DNA from: Micromussa lordhowensis
Lineage: Eukaryota; Cnidaria; Anthozoa; Scleractinia; Lobophylliidae
Assembly: GCA_964020085.1 (NCBI GenBank)
Contig: OZ026601.1
Location: forward strand, 18,934,430-18,998,429
Reading direction: 5' to 3'
Length of the DNA stretch: 64,000 nucleotides
Shown: positions 52,076-63,200 of the stretch, piece by piece
Layout: each line of letters starts with the position of its first letter
How positions within the stretch are numbered: the stretch's first letter is position 1
Notes under the pieces: model-generated
Seen by the model: only the letters and a program-made list of their open reading frames with translations
What the model was told of the DNA's origin: nothing
The model's database searches: none
Translations under genes and position numbers: made by a program

Positions 52076-52199
52076 TCAGATTAAGTCTTTCTTCCATATA
52101 CAAAGATCAGAGTCTTAAAAGAGAGGGGGGCTTAATAACTTTTTTCCTCGGAAAAAGGCAGGTTTATTAGAATAGAGGATTTACGGTAGGTGACAAATG

Positions 52200-53720
52200 A
52201 TAGCTGTCAGTACGTAGCCAGCCTATGTTCAGTTAGAAATGTCTCAGATCAACGTCCTCGAAAATGTAGTCGCTTTCCCTTCATTGTGATTTTATGTGTG
52301 TTTCGAATTGTCTTGAACTGTGCATACAATAGTACATGACTTCTGCAGCTGGGAAGCCTCGAAGACTGCCGAAGCTGAGCTGTCCAGAAACTTACATTTT
52401 ACATTTTGTTTCTTTCTCTCAACCAACAGAGTTCAATCAGAAAGAGCAACAGGGGAGTTATTGCTGTAAAGCTCGTATGACTCGCTACGCTATAGCGTCT
52501 CTTGTTAGCTTTGCCGTTTTAGATTCCCACTTACTGTATATTTCACAGGCCAACGACTATGACGCAATTAACTGAACTAAATTTCCAGCTGAATAACGTT
52601 GTTTGATTTGCAGATTTACAGATGGAAAGCTGACATGTTAGATCAATGCTTTTAGAGCACTGCTTCCGGCTAAATAATTACGAGGGGGGCAGAAGTCTGC
52701 AACACTCGGTAGAAGGACTCTGTCTGGTCGCTAGAGACAGCGATCCTTTTGGCCAGCACCAAAACTCTAGTCTTCCTCCTAAGTACTTCATATATTCCTT
52801 CCAGATATTATATTGTATCTAATACACTATAATAAGGACAAATACACTATGCTACCTTCTAAATACACTATGTTAAGGGATACACCAGGTACTTACCGTC
52901 CTCGTCGTGATATCCTGGTGCTGACCAAAAAGATCGTGGTCTTTAGTGAGAAGGATGGATCCTCGCTTTAAACATGTTAAAGCAAGCACCACTTTAGGTG
53001 TTTTCGGAACTTTCAATTGGAAGTATTAAGTAAAAAACCCCTTCAGGCGGCTGGCATGTCCGCTTATAATGTCCACGGCTGAGAGATTGTCCGAAAAACG
53101 AATATTTGGCCGAGAAGCGAAGCTTCGCTTTGAGGACAATCTCTCAGCCAAGGGCATTGTCAGCCGACATACCAGCAATCCAGATAGGGGTTAGTTTGTT
53201 TTATAACCCTCACATTAATTTTCATATCGCATACAAACCGCTCGTAAACATGGTAAAAAAGCTAGTGGTGATCTAGTGGCGAATGTCACTATCGCAAGAT
53301 TCCACAAAACGAGTTTCATTTCTTTCGATGTAAAATGAGAAAAAAGAAGAGTTGAAACTCTTCTGCTGACCCATGTTTCTCTTCAATGGAAACAATCGGA
53401 GAACAATTACGTCATAACTGTCCTGTGAGCTTTGGCCTCGTGACGTAAAGTAACCAAGAACTGAAATCGCGCCAAAATTAATGGGTGGATCACAATTTGA
53501 AATAACGTGGAGTTGCCTTGGTAAAGTGTTTTCACTCGCTCACCGACATATCAGATCAGTTTCTCAACGAACTAATCCTTAATCCATTGTATATGAACCC
53601 TTTTACAGATAACTGCAAATCTACCCAAACGAATTGCTGGTTTTCACATGACGTCACTAACTTTCAAACTTCAGAACTATTGATACTCCTGAGATTTGAC
53701 TTTCATAATGTTTAAGAGCA
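52200..53720. other. Intergenic with palindromes
   Basis: A palindromic MITE-like segment at 53033-53186 has ACCCCTTCAGG-type ends, a CTGAGAGATTGTCC stem and its inverse. An inverted pair around 52.74 and 52.92 kb (CAGCACCA and its complement) encloses repeats of AATACACTAT. No gene recognised. Confidence 0.5.
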
Positions 53721-53728
53721 GCTAAAAA

Positions 53729-55580
53729 CAAGAGAAAATTAGGGGACAGAGAGGGAAGCTTCCAGTCCAGGCCTTGGGATATGTCAATTGCACTAAAGTT
53801 ATTTTGGGATGGCCGGAAACAGCGGGGCGCATTTCCTTTTACGTCCGCATGATGCCATTCTTTAGGTGATCACGCAAATTAGAAACGGCGGTCCACAGGG
53901 AAATACGTCGATAGAAGCGCCTTTTACGGGTACATCACAGAGAATTGGTATTTCTGGATGGATAAATCAAAGTGGGAGATATATTTTCACAACTCCTGGG
54001 GAATAAAATGGCAAATGCTGAGTTGAGACGGGCGGAAATGCAGTTCTGAGCGGTCAACAAAAACAACAAAACCTTTCGGCAGGACATGTAATACGTGTAA
54101 ACGCCGTGGTTTTTTGAAATGGAGTTTACAAGCCGATGGACTTCGACATTGATATTTGGCAATGACAATGAGATTTTCTCCTCACACTGAATGGAGAAAG
54201 TTTCCATTAGTGCAAGTTAACCATAGGTGAAGAAAACGTGGCATGAACACCTCCGATTTAATTTTGCCGGTTTCCTCTGTCGGAAAAGTAGTCCGCTCAA
54301 TTCAGTGTACTTTGGTCGAGGTTCTAAATTCACTTTCTTTTTGTCGCTTGTATAGGGGTTATTTTGTCGTTGAATTGAAGATTGTTTCTGTGGCTGATCA
54401 CTAACGCGCTCTGAGTTGTTCTGTTTATCTGTAGGCTCGATTTCCGCCGCTCTGGTAAAACTGGTAATCGAGCCTAGTTTTTCTGTGAATTCAAAATTAT
54501 CTGTCACTGATGGCTTCGCTTCAAGACCCTTCAAGCTACAGGAGTTGTTTTGTCGCTGCACCAGTATTCATAACTAGTTCTGTTGTTGCATTCAATCGCG
54601 TGATTGCCATGCTTCTAGCTAGTTGTTTAGTCGCTGTGCCAGCATTCAAAATTATTTCTCACGCTGAGCGCTAATAAGGTATTTGAAGGTATTTGTTATT
54701 GTATTCAAAATTATTTCTGTCACTGGTCGTCCCACTTCGAGCTGTTTTGTTGCTGGATTCCAAGTTATTTCTGTTGCTGGCGCTTCGCATTATTTCTGTT
54801 GCTGATCACCTCGCTCCGAGCTGATGTTTTGTTGAGTTATTTTCTAGCATAATCGCTACACTCCGAGTTGTTTTACCCGCGCTGTTGACGTTCAAATAAA
54901 CTTCTGTTGCACGATCGGGAATTGCTTTGTTGAGGTATAGTATTCAAATTGATTTCTGCCTCTAATCGCTAGGCTTCGTGTTTTAGTTCCTGGATTCAAA
55001 ATATTTTAGCTACCTCCAGAATTGTTTTGCAGCTCGGCCAGAATAATTCCTGTCCCTGGGTTGACAGCAATTTGTCGCTGGGTTCAAAAATAGTTTTGCC
55101 GTGTGAACCAAAATACTTTTCTTCGGTGGGATAAGATTTCTTTCGCCGATGTGTTTGGAGGTATCAGGATCGCTACAGATCGAAACAGTATTTCATGTTA
55201 TGTTACAATATCGAGCAATACGAAACTGACTTCTCTGCATGTTGTAATACAAATGAATGCAGTTAAATTCTCTTTTTGTTGTCATCTCTATATCCTTTGA
55301 TTCAAATTCTCAGGGGACAAACTTTGATATTTCTTCATTCATCCAGCGTTTTTATTCCAAAGAGGTTGTGGTTGTTTAGGCGCTTCTACTGGCAAAACCT
55401 ATTTCCACGGAGACCGTCCGCCCTTTTGAAAAATTTCCTGAACAACCCGTGAAAGATATCATGCGGACGTCTGGGGAAATAGACTTCCGTTTCCGGTTAA
55501 AACTAAAAATAACTTAAGTGGAATCGACATATCCCAGCCAACGCCCTCAGTGTCCCTCTCTGTCCCCTAATTTTCTCTTG
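53729..55580. mobile_element. 1.85-kb non-autonomous TIR element with internal degenerate repeats
   Basis: The ends CAAGAGAAAATTAGGGGACA and inverse match over about 28 bp perfectly and about 75 bp imperfectly. CTAAAAA flanks both sides (53722-53728, 55581-55587). Between 54.4 and 55.1 kb are degenerate repeats of a phrase like TTCAAAATTATTTCTGTTGCTGG-type units (first 20 bases shown in variants). A minus-strand ORF at 54217-54561 (repeating QRQNN) is a by-product of these repeats. Confidence 0.7.
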
Positions 55581-55641
55581 CTAAAAACTAATATTTGTAC
55601 AAATTTTCAATCCGAAGAGGTTCTTGGTTTAGTGATAGACC

Positions 55642-55676
<35 letters not shown>

Positions 55677-55811
55677 ATTTACATGACGGGCGAGAGAGCT
55701 GTGATGTTGGTTTATAAGGTGACTTATATCGGGGAATTCGGCTGTCTGAACAGTTCTTGTATTAGAATAAAGTATTATTATTACGTTTTTGAGTTCCTCG
55801 AGAGATAAATC

Positions 55812-55848
<37 letters not shown>

Positions 55849-55861
55849 GCTGGTTTCCGGC

Positions 55862-55884
55862 CGCCATGTTGGTGCCCATGTAGT

Positions 55885-55902
<18 letters not shown>
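55862..55902. repeat. Perfect short hairpin
   Basis: CGCCATGTTGGTGCCCA and its exact inverse are separated by about five bases. Confidence 0.7.
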
Positions 55903-55921
<19 letters not shown>

Positions 55922-55929
55922 GATTTGGG

Positions 55930-55982
<53 letters not shown>

Positions 55983-55998
55983 GGGCGAGAGTCTTTGT

Positions 55999-56044
<46 letters not shown>

Positions 56045-56189
56045 TCGGTTTTGATTTTTTATTTTGATCTCTTTTGAATGGCGTGACACTGAAAACCAGC
56101 AATATCTGGCTTTGTTGCTAGGAAGCGTTGAATCATGGGTCGGAATTCAAAATATTATGGGAAACGTTTCGATCGCAGATAGCAGAACT

Positions 56190-56364
56190 TTGGTTTCCAT
56201 ATGAACGCAGGAGCGCAGAAGACAGAACATGGTTCTATCTTCTGCGATCGCCTGCGATCACGATCGCAGAAGCGTGTTTCCATATGATCGCAAACGATCG
56301 ATCGCAGAACGTTTTGCGATCTGCGATCTGCGATCTGCGATCGTCTGCGATCATATGGAAACCA
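56190..56364. mobile_element. Palindromic MITE rich in GCGATC
   Basis: Ends GGTTTCCATATGAACGCAG and CTGCGATCATATGGAAACC, with repeated CTGCGATC between and an internal TTTCCATATGATCGCA. Confidence 0.65.
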
Positions 56365-56399
56365 GCCTTAATGATCGGAACCTCACCAGCCAGCCAGTG

Positions 56400-59300
56400 A
56401 ATGCAAGAAAGTCAAGCTGTGGAAACGCGCCTCAAGTTTGAATAACGAAAACCAAAAAGGCTGCCATCGGATTCTTTTCCCGTCACGTCAGTAAATAAAT
56501 AAACCAATAAGTGAGCGTGGTGTATAATCTTTGTATTCAGAAGTGTAGCTTCTAAAGACTGGTGTGTTTTGAAGGGCACTATTTACAAAAACTATTGTTA
56601 AGTAGCTAAAAAATGTAAATCTATCTGAATTATTTCATAAATGCTGTCTTAATTAAAATGTCGGCTGCTGAACGTTTTAGTCACGGCAGATATGATTATC
56701 TAGATTCTCTGTACAACATCGATACAATTTTTAGACACACATTTGTAAGAATACAGAGCTAGATCAGATAAGTGAAATAACCCGGTTGTAGCCGACGAAG
56801 TCTGTTCGAAGTGTAGTTTATTGGGACAAATAAAGAAATTGGTGGTTAATTAGGAGGAATCGGCTTTCATAGACCTCCTCACTAGTGATTATTTAATTGT
56901 CTGTCGCAATATCTTAAATCAATGGCCCAAGTAGGTATTTTCATAAAACTCGACAAATTCATCTTATTTACTCCAAGAACGGCTGTAGGGCATGTAGGTA
57001 AAATCGTTGGACGCCCTGTTGTTGACGAAGTTATTCAAAGGTGCTTTCGGCTTATTCGAGAGCGGGATCGCATAAAACATAACAACTCTTGTTTTATTCA
57101 AGAGTCAAGTGATTTTATACGGGCGTCAGCATCTTCGAGTAAGCGCCACGTTGTTTTTCAGCTGTGGTGTGGTGCTTATTCAAAGAAGACGTTTATTAAC
57201 GTTTTTGCTGTTATCTGCGGTGTTTACTCAACAGAGGGCGGCACCTTATCGAGTGCACCGCTTTATCGAGTAAAAGCGATAAGCGGCTTTGTCACTTCAA
57301 TATAAGAGCTCTGTCAAACGCACGCAACGTTTTAACGCAACATATTTTTAGGTTTGCCCACCCAGCTGTACTACCTAACATCTTAAGACAAAATTGTTAC
57401 AGAGTTGCCAGACCTTCGTGATATATGTGTATTAATGTTGCAATATATCGTGTTTAGATAAATGTGTTTCGTGCTTTGGACTGAGCCATCAAACAAAAGC
57501 AACAATGAATGCCTCGAGTTTGCAAAGGCTGATTTGATTTTATTACTCAGCCGACCATAACAAAAAATTTTTGTTGTTGTTGTTTTCGGCGGTTATTCAA
57601 ATGCACAATTGAGCATAAAGTTCAATACAAACACAATAAAGGGAAAAAAATTAAAATTCACCAACTATTGACAATAGAATTTCCGCTTTCTTTACTGAGT
57701 GCTTCGAGTGTAAAGTTGATGCGGTGAAGGACAATTGTTTTCTAGCAAAAATTCTTGTTTGAAGAATTGTGTTTGAGGGCTACAAATTTAGGTAAGTTTT
57801 ATCAGAAACTGTTTTCCAATTTCTTACACTTTTGTTAGAGCGGGGGGCCTTACGATTTAATAGTTCAATAATAGAAACCTTAACATAACCTTTGTCACGG
57901 ACTTGTCTGACTTGTGTTGATCATAATAATGGTCCTATTTGTTGCCCTATCAACCTTCTGGCGGTTTGCTGTATGCAAGTCATAGATTCTGAGTACGACC
58001 AAAGATTTAATTTATCCGTTGAGAAAGAAACGTTTTTTGAGCCAGTCAGTGTATGCTAAGCAACATTTAACTGATTATTTTGTTCAGATGTTCTGAATGA
58101 ACGATTAGATAATATAAAAACAAAAACTGGTTCTGTGGCAACAGCTCTTCTCATGCTCATAGTTGAAATCTCGAAAGGTCAATTTAGTTGCATAGGACAA
58201 CCGTGTGGTGTGGTCTTGTAAGGCGGTTTGTTCGGCTCGTGCAGTTTGGTTGTGAAGTTCGTGTAGTCTGGTTGCATCGAGCTGCAGTACTTCATGACTG
58301 TTCAAATATTTTAAGTAACTCAGCATTACGCCGTGACAAATTTCCTTTCTGTGGAAAATTTCCTTAATTTTAATTCATCTAACATCGTTTTAACTAGGTA
58401 CTAAAAGTTACCTCAGGACTGAATTACGAACATTTAATATTCCACTTATTCTACTGACGCAATTTGTTTGAAACAAGAGATTATCAAGGCTAAGAAACAT
58501 GTGCTTGGAAGTATGGGCTCGAACAAGGCTAACATACTTGAATTCGAGATCGATCGATGTGCATCAGATGATTTTTCATCGGAAAGCAAACGCTGTGTTT
58601 TGGTAAATGGTTTTTTTTTTATTAAGCGTCTAAAAGGCAAACGCTGTGTTTCGGTGAACTTTGTTTTTGTAAAGTAAAAAAATTGCCCCACAGTATTCGA
58701 AATCATAACCTCTCGCGTGACATGCGATTATGTACTCCACTACGCCACATCAGCATCCGTTTTAAGGTGGCTCGAAACAGTTTCCAGTACTTTCCAAGAC
58801 TTAGAGTTTGATGGGTCATTATAACCACTCTATATCAGTTGATACCAAAATCATGGTATCAAAGAACTGCCCAACCATTGGTGAACAAGTTGCTGTCAAT
58901 TTTATGGCACAATATTTTATGGTTACCATAGCAACAATATGACTTGCTAAAAACACCCTTAATTTTAGCTTTAAATTTCTAAAATTTAAGGTGGTTCTGA
59001 ACTCCCTCCGTAGAATTTTTTTAAGCTTTGCTAGTTCCAGCTTTTCCTTCAAATAAGTTGTTGCTGAGCTCGTTCAAGCGGAGTTGAATTATTACCTTTA
59101 TATACACGTGTTATACTCCCTCTTATATAGCACTGCGTCATTACCCATGACGCTCGGGCCTAATGCCCAGGCCTTGTCGCATCACGTGCCGACACTATAT
59201 TTTGTAGGCTCAATCGTTAGAAATACCATTTTTAGTTCATCTGTATCTGAATACGGAGAAGTGTATACGCCTGAAACTTCTTGTGTGAAGAGAACCTCCA

Positions 59301-60085
59301 TTTATATTAAGAACATGTGAATAAAGCAGCTCTGTAGTCATAAGCTACGAGATTTTGCTATGGCTTTCCGGGTGCGAAAACTTTTCGGGACGTTCGAGAA
59401 ACGGGCCCTAGCTTCGTTATGTCGCGCAACAGGCCGCGCAACAGCGTGACTTTGGAATCCGACGACAGTTCAAACGCAAATTCAAACTAAAAATAGATCG
59501 GTCTGTGAAAATGTCGTGACAGGAATGTGGAGTAGTTGCTCGCTCCTAGTGATGGCTACTGTTTATGTTTCGTATCTCTTCAGTCATCTACAGGAAGCTG
59601 AAGAAGGCGTAGCTATTCAGGGTTTCCACAAGATAAAAAGGAATAAAAGGGCATTTTTAGTTCCGTAGATAACTGCACTATTCCGTTATGGGCAACATAC
59701 AACAAACTTGTTATAACTTTTGCTTCCTTCCATTGGCCGCCCTTACCACGTGATCTTCGAATAACTGACAGCGATTTTCCCTGCTGACCCTTGGGTTTAG
59801 GCTGCTAATAATGTTCTACTCATGCGCAGTTCCGTCCAATTTTGTAAAACAAAAATTAAAAAAAAACCAGTTCGTTTCTAGATTAGTCGGAGAGCGATTT
59901 GAAATTCCTACTGAACGCAAAAGAACTTTGTGCTCAGTGGTAAAAAAATATCGTAATTTGCCAGTGTCCAGCAGATCAATAAATTTGTGAAGCTTGAGTG
60001 TTTTGCAGTTACTCGGCCTAGACATGCGAAGGGAAAACTCAAGTGTTCACATCAAATGTTTATTCTCATTGTTATTTCATATTAG
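56400..60085. other. Intergenic, no supported gene
   Basis: ORFs at 56922-57305 (plus, 127 codons) and 58105-58326 (minus, 73 codons, Leu/Gln/His-rich and coiled-coil-like) lack recognisable domains. Two short direct repeats of AAACGCTGTGTTT lie at 58.59 and 58.64 kb. Confidence 0.4.
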
Positions 60086-60092
60086 CATCCAT

Positions 60093-60098
60093 TTTATT
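60093..60098 (-). terminator. Polyadenylation signal AATAAA of the Arg-rich peptide gene
   Basis: On the minus strand, 77 nt after the TAA stop at 60175. Confidence 0.6.
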
Positions 60099-60174
60099 TT
60101 CAGCTTTTCATTTCAAGGGGTTTAACTTTCACTTGAAAACCTCTTGTATATTTTCAGTGAATCAAATATGCTCA

Positions 60175-60307
60175 TTAGCAATCGCGACATTTTTTCTTTT
60201 CAGCCATCCCTTCTTCATCTTGCAAGGTTTCTTTGTAAAACACACCAGTGCTTCCGTCAAACAACCGGCCGTAACGTCTTCGGCGACGACGTCTACTAAA
60301 TGCATTT
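60175..60307 (-). CDS. Arg-rich small secreted peptide, exon 2
   Basis: After acceptor TTGGCTTTACAG the exon continues in phase 2, exactly as exon 1 (61265-61335) requires. It encodes NAFS, then seven consecutive Arg, YGRLFDGSTGVFYKETLQ, an acidic DEEG stretch and the C-terminus KKKCRDC before TAA. The poly-Arg run could be a proprotein cleavage site releasing a C-terminal peptide of about 32 residues with two Cys, or it could be a cationic effector segment. The plus-strand reading frame over the same DNA (60043-60333) is a shadow. Confidence 0.65.
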
Positions 60308-60818
60308 CTGTAAAGCCAAGAATAAGATTTTAGTCACTCATCGTGTCCTATTGTAATTCCCTAAGTTTTGCTGGTGGTTTAGCCTGAATTTCCACCGTCT
60401 CCTCGAGTCACACTTAGGAGCGTGCCACTCGAAGAGGCGGCCAAAATCAGTTTGTATGGAGATCAGGAACAAAACTTAAAATCAATTAATGTATGATTAA
60501 TTCACTGAATTAAGTTCATTTACACATTTTTGTGTCATTTCTCCCCATCCTGAGCTATGAAAACGTTATTTGAGTGAGTTAGTTTATTTACCCTACGGTG
60601 TTGTAATAGGAGACAAGGCAGGAGTCTGGCAAGATTAACTTCGAGATTAACGGGAAATGATTTGAAATTTTCACTCCCCCCTGAGTAGCATTTTCTCACA
60701 ATGTTTTTCGCGCTAAACTCAGAGTGTAAAACCTGCAGAGTCGTTTCCTGCAATTCAATAGGGCATTTCCGAGTTGCCTTTTGAGTTTGTCAAAACGAGT
60801 CTTCGTGCGAAACCATTC

Positions 60819-61043
60819 AGGCCTAGGCTCGATTTCCGCCGCTCTCTCGTGTCTGGTCTAACCTCCCCTCTTCATATCGCACAATTTCTTTGCTACTGCG
60901 AAAAAGATAATTTATGCAGCCTGCTCGATTGGGCAGGCAAATTTGTTATTGGTCGAATTAACAATACTAAGGTCCACAAGTCCAGCCGTGAGTTCTGGAG
61001 AGGAGCGCGGGCTCCTTTCCCGAACCGAGCCTAGATTCAGGCC
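60819..61043. mobile_element. MITE-like repeat inside the intron of the peptide gene
   Basis: GGCCTAGGCTCG at the left and CGAGCCTAGATTCAGGCC at the right are inverted. The phrase GGCTCGATTTCCGCCGCTCT recurs at 54434. Confidence 0.5.
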
Positions 61044-61264
61044 CCGTCCGGCACACTACGCGGGAGAAATTTAAAAATGGCGCTTTCACTCCGAAAACGC
61101 ATCAAATCTTTTCCTTCCACACTATACCGGAGAAATTTGAAAACGCACCAATCACCGGTCATTTTGAATTTTGGTGCACGTAAATCAGCATGTTCTCTAA
61201 GGTTTTTAGGGTGAAACCGCTGGAGACAGAGCATTACTGATAAGTTTGAAGCCTATGTACTTAC

Positions 61265-61335
61265 CCACTGTCAATCACCATTGACGTCACCAGGCAAATT
61301 AAAATTACCACAGCAAATAACTTTACTTGGTTCAT
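61265..61335 (-). CDS. Arg-rich small secreted peptide, exon 1 (signal peptide)
   Basis: From the ATG at 61335 the exon encodes MNQVKLFAVVILICLVTSMV-IDS and two bases of a Gly codon, then donor GG|GTAAGTAC (phase 2). A Lys followed by a hydrophobic core of about 12 residues and a small-residue region is a classical secretion signal. A TATA box lies about 50 bp upstream. With exon 2 the protein is 67 aa; the intron is 957 bp. I know no named family. The gene was easy to miss because both exons are short. Confidence 0.65.
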
Positions 61336-61383
61336 TTTCACCAAACTGCTCCTTGATAGAAGTTATCTGGAGAATGAATAAGT

Positions 61384-61390
61384 TTATATA
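61384..61390 (-). promoter_or_regulatory. TATA box of the Arg-rich peptide gene
   Basis: GCTATATAAACT on the minus strand, 49 bp upstream of the ATG, would place transcription start about 20-25 bp before it. Confidence 0.55.
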
Positions 61391-61399
61391 GCGGCATGG

Positions 61400-62098
61400 T
61401 CGGTCTTTGAAGTAAGTTGTTGATAAAGGCGGGTCAAAACTGGCACAACATTTGAGCGGAGTATGTTACAACATTGTTCGGTCACTACATGTTGCACACG
61501 TTTGCCCACCCGTTCAGTGCCGATCAGTTACAAGGGTGTAACAGGGCAGCCAAAAATTTGAAACATGTGAGCAACAATGTTACCATATGAACACATGATT
61601 GATCTGTAAAAAGTTTGAAAATAAACTCACTAATAATTAATAATTATTCTATGTTTTCATCTCTCTCCACAGTTCAAATATATGATCTTTTATATATTCA
61701 CTTGTAATGTTACAATATGTTGCGTTGAAATACGGTTGCGTGTCTGAGATGCGGACAATACAGCATAACATGCAAACAAACCTTTTATCCTTTTGACTGA
61801 CCTTTACTCCAGAATTTGACCCTCGAACTTCGGTTCAGGTGTGTCCTTTGAAAAAATAAACAGTGTGTTACCGGTATCAGGAAAACAACACTCAGGATTA
61901 GATATCAAGTGATTATACTGATTATATATCATAATGATTGGTTAAAAGTGATGAAAGACGCATTATGCCGCGAATTTTCGGCTCTAAATTGGAATGCAAA
62001 TACAATGAAAAAGTACAATCTTTGTCTTCGACCTGTTTTGCTCACACGAAGTTGCATCTCTCAACCAAAATACATTAGCTTCGTACTAGACATAGAAG
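61400..62098. other. Intergenic, no gene seen
   Basis: AT-rich, with short ORFs only. Confidence 0.5.
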
Positions 62099-62204
62099 TG
62101 TAATGCGCGCGGGCAACAACAACTTCCAGACGAGGAGTCCAACTGTGAAGAGTTTAATCACTTGATTCCCGACGTTGAGCTTACTCGTACGCTCACACAC
62201 ACGC
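62099..62204 (+). repeat. 5' LTR fragment of a gypsy element
   Basis: TGTAATGCGCGCGGGCAACA to CACACACAC repeats at 62854-62958. It is joined directly to integrase coding sequence within a CA run. Confidence 0.7.
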
Positions 62205-62711
62205 AAAACCAACGCAACTGGGATCAGCTGTTACCTCTTCTGGCCATGGCTTATCGGTCTGCGATACATGAAAGTACTGGCTGTACACCAAACGAGTTAA
62301 TGTTTGGCCGCGATGTTAGACTACCTGTAGACCTGGTGTTCGGTTCTCCTCCAGTTCCAGTCACACCACCAGATTCCACCGACTTTGCCTGGAACCTGAG
62401 GGAACAGGTTAGCAAAATACACCAGCTTGCCCGTGACAATTTGGACATTGCAAGCCGACGGCAGAAGCATGTATGACCAAAGATCTCGAGCAAATTCTGA
62501 TCGGAAGGGGGAGAAGGTGTGGTTGTGCAATCCTCAGAGCAAGAAAGGCAGAAGTCCGAAGCTGCAAACTCCATGGGAGGGTCCCTGGGAAATTACCAAA
62601 CAAGTTACGGACGTAGTATATCGTATCCAGAGGAACTCCAAGGGAAAGCCCAAGTTTGTACACCATGACCGCCTGAAACCGTTTCACGAAAGGCAAATAT
62701 CCAGCCCATGA
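62201..62711 (+). pseudogene. Ty3/gypsy integrase C-terminal part, frameshifted
   Basis: WDQLLPLLAMAYRSAIHEST, GCTPNELMFGRDVRLPVDL are the end of an integrase core. After a frameshift near 62460 the chromatin-proximal C-terminal domain follows (GEKVWLCNP, KLQTPWEGPWEI, VYRIQRN, VHHDRLKPF). The DDE part, RT and gag are missing. Confidence 0.85.
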
Positions 62712-62853
62712 TTTTGGAAGCTTGACAGAGCTAAGAGTTACCTTTTCATGCAGTTGATTAGGACATTTGGAACAGTTGGAGAGACTAACCCTGACGGGAG
62801 GAATTCTGTACTGCAAGTGGGAAGTCCCACTTCTGACACCAAATGACACCAAA

Positions 62854-63200
62854 TGTAATGCGCGCGGGCAACAACAACTTCCAGACGAGGAGTCCAACTG
62901 TGAAGAGTTTAATCACTTGATTCCCGACGTTGAGCTTACTCGTACGCTCACACACACACAGGGCACTACATAACGTGAGTCCCTTATATATATCGTATCA
63001 CGAGTACATTGCGATACCGTACTCGCCATATAACCGTCTCTTAATCCTACAACTTGCGAGTATACATTTGAATACAGCCGTTATTCCTCTTAGCACGCGC
63101 ATACTAGCTCGTGCAATCACTATATCAATTTCATTACAGAAGCATACAGAAAATCTCATTCATTTTATACTTTGAAAGCACATTCAACTATAAAGCAATC
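62854..63200 (+). repeat. Start of the 3' LTR
   Basis: Repeats the 62099 sequence for about 105 bp and then continues with sequence absent from the left copy. The right end is not identifiable without the other LTR. Confidence 0.55.

Larger units (their letters stand above)
48315..52188. mobile_element. Possible TIR-bounded composite element
   Basis: TACCGTGAATCCCCTATTAA at 48315 faces an inverse with three or four mismatches ending at 52188. A further inverted pair lies inside (48437-48487 against 51175-51230, both with CATTCTACGTTGTG-type sequence). The interior holds PLE fragments and smaller MITEs. No clear target duplication, so it may be two nested elements instead. Confidence 0.35.

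Noticed and set aside
56922..57305. 127-codon plus-strand ORF
   Set aside because: No domain, repeat-like content (GAGTGCACCGCTTTATCGAGT-type phrases) and no promoter or splice context.
60043..60333. Plus-strand 96-codon ORF
   Set aside because: It is antisense to exon 2 of the Arg-rich peptide gene, whose splice, TATA and polyA signals are all on the minus strand.
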